Positions 63,576-64,000 of a stretch of 64,000 nt of DNA are shown here, one piece after another (the stretch's first letter is position 1; the number at the start of each line of letters is the position of its first letter). Position numbers and translations under genes: made by a program. Origin of the DNA: Udeniomyces pyricola. Its lineage: Eukaryota; Basidiomycota; Tremellomycetes; Cystofilobasidiales; Mrakiaceae. The stretch lies in NCBI GenBank assembly GCA_039545295.1, contig BCIK01000009.1, forward strand, positions 643,859-707,858, given 5' to 3'. The notes under the pieces are model-generated. The model saw nothing but the letters and a program-made list of their open reading frames with translations, did no database searches and had not been told where the DNA came from.

Positions 63576-64000
63576 ATGATACGCCGACTTCATCCTCACC
63601 CTCTCGCCCGCTCCTCGGTTCACGCTATTCTGGGACTCGCCAGCGCCTCTCGCGTGCTTCTCCGCCCTGGTCCGTCCATCCGAGTGGTCTCTGCCGGCAG
63701 GCGGTACGCGAGCGAAGCCGTAGAGACCGCTCAGCTCGTCCCGCCCGTCGAAACAAGTCCCCAGGGAGAAGGGGAAAACAAGGAGGACTTCGGTGGAGAC
63801 GGCCCCATCGAGGTGTGTTGAAGTTTCATCAAGTCAACGACAGTGTGCAGAGAACTTACCAAAGCGAAGCAAAGATCCATGATTATAGCGCAGACAGCAT
63901 CAAACTCATTTCCCATAACATTCCTCCCCTCCAGCCGGTGACGCCGACCACACCACCCATCGAAGCTTCATTTTACGTCTCGCAAATCTTTCCCATCAGA
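63576..64000 (+). CDS. Probable mitochondrial protein, 5' part only
   Basis: Exon 1 (63576–63812, 79 codons) begins MIRRLHPHPLARSSVHAILG and is rich in Arg and Ser without acidic residues for about 45 residues, up to GRRYASEAVE. That is a typical matrix-targeting presequence with a likely processing site near RRY|AS. An acidic linker follows. A 122-nt intron leads in phase to exon 2 at 63935 (PVTPTTPPIEASFYVSQIFP), which the window end cuts after 22 codons. The family cannot be told from this fragment. Confidence 0.65.

Overview
This window is nuclear DNA from a fungus, most likely a basidiomycete. The genes are cut by many short GT–AG introns, including one right after the fifth codon of histone H3. 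The proteins carry long Ser/Pro/Gln-rich disordered tails. Homologues include a fungal-only velvet factor, a fused tryptophan synthase, a PIN4/Cip2-type RRM–R3H protein and a TORC2 Rictor subunit. There is no bacterial-style operon, CRISPR array, rRNA or convincing tRNA. Single N bases and one 16-N gap show a draft assembly. The placement within Basidiomycota is an inference; I cannot name the genus.

Layout, left to right: a GA-rich microsatellite and 3.7 kb with no gene I can support; a SAC3/GANP-type protein (minus); a PIN4/Cip2-like RNA-binding protein (minus); tryptophan synthase TRP5 (minus); the large TORC2 subunit Rictor/Ste20/AVO3 (plus); protein phosphatase 4 regulatory subunit 1 (minus); an F-box-like protein that may be damaged (minus); a divergent histone H4 (minus) / H3 (plus) pair; a 3.2 kb gene-poor stretch; a velvet-domain regulator (plus); the U5 snRNP GTPase SNU114/EFTUD2 (minus); prefoldin subunit 1 (plus); a CAK/CDK-like protein kinase (minus); a short segment duplicated on both sides of the assembly gap; an NAD(P)-dependent epimerase-like SDR (plus); and the 5' part of a probable mitochondrial protein (plus), cut by the window edge.

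The genes are mostly housekeeping and do not form a cluster serving one pathway. Rictor (TORC2), PP4R1 (PP4 phosphatase), the kinase and the velvet factor are all signalling or regulatory, but nothing in the layout links them beyond chance. Functional pairing is clear only for H3/H4, which share a 777-bp intergenic region. SNU114 and PFD1 are also head to head across 264 bp that is largely a (TG)n tract.

Exon structures of H3, H4, the velvet gene and the SDR gene were worked out by hand and keep reading frame throughout. For the other genes the outer limits and key domains are supported, but some internal splice sites are not fixed. I found no convincing new biological system. The best items for a second look are the duplication at the gap, the H3 that lacks Ser28, the HR1-like region on Rictor, the very long disordered extensions of PP4R1 and the velvet factor, the possibly decaying F-box gene, and the 11-nt and 21-nt micro-exons in the SDR gene.
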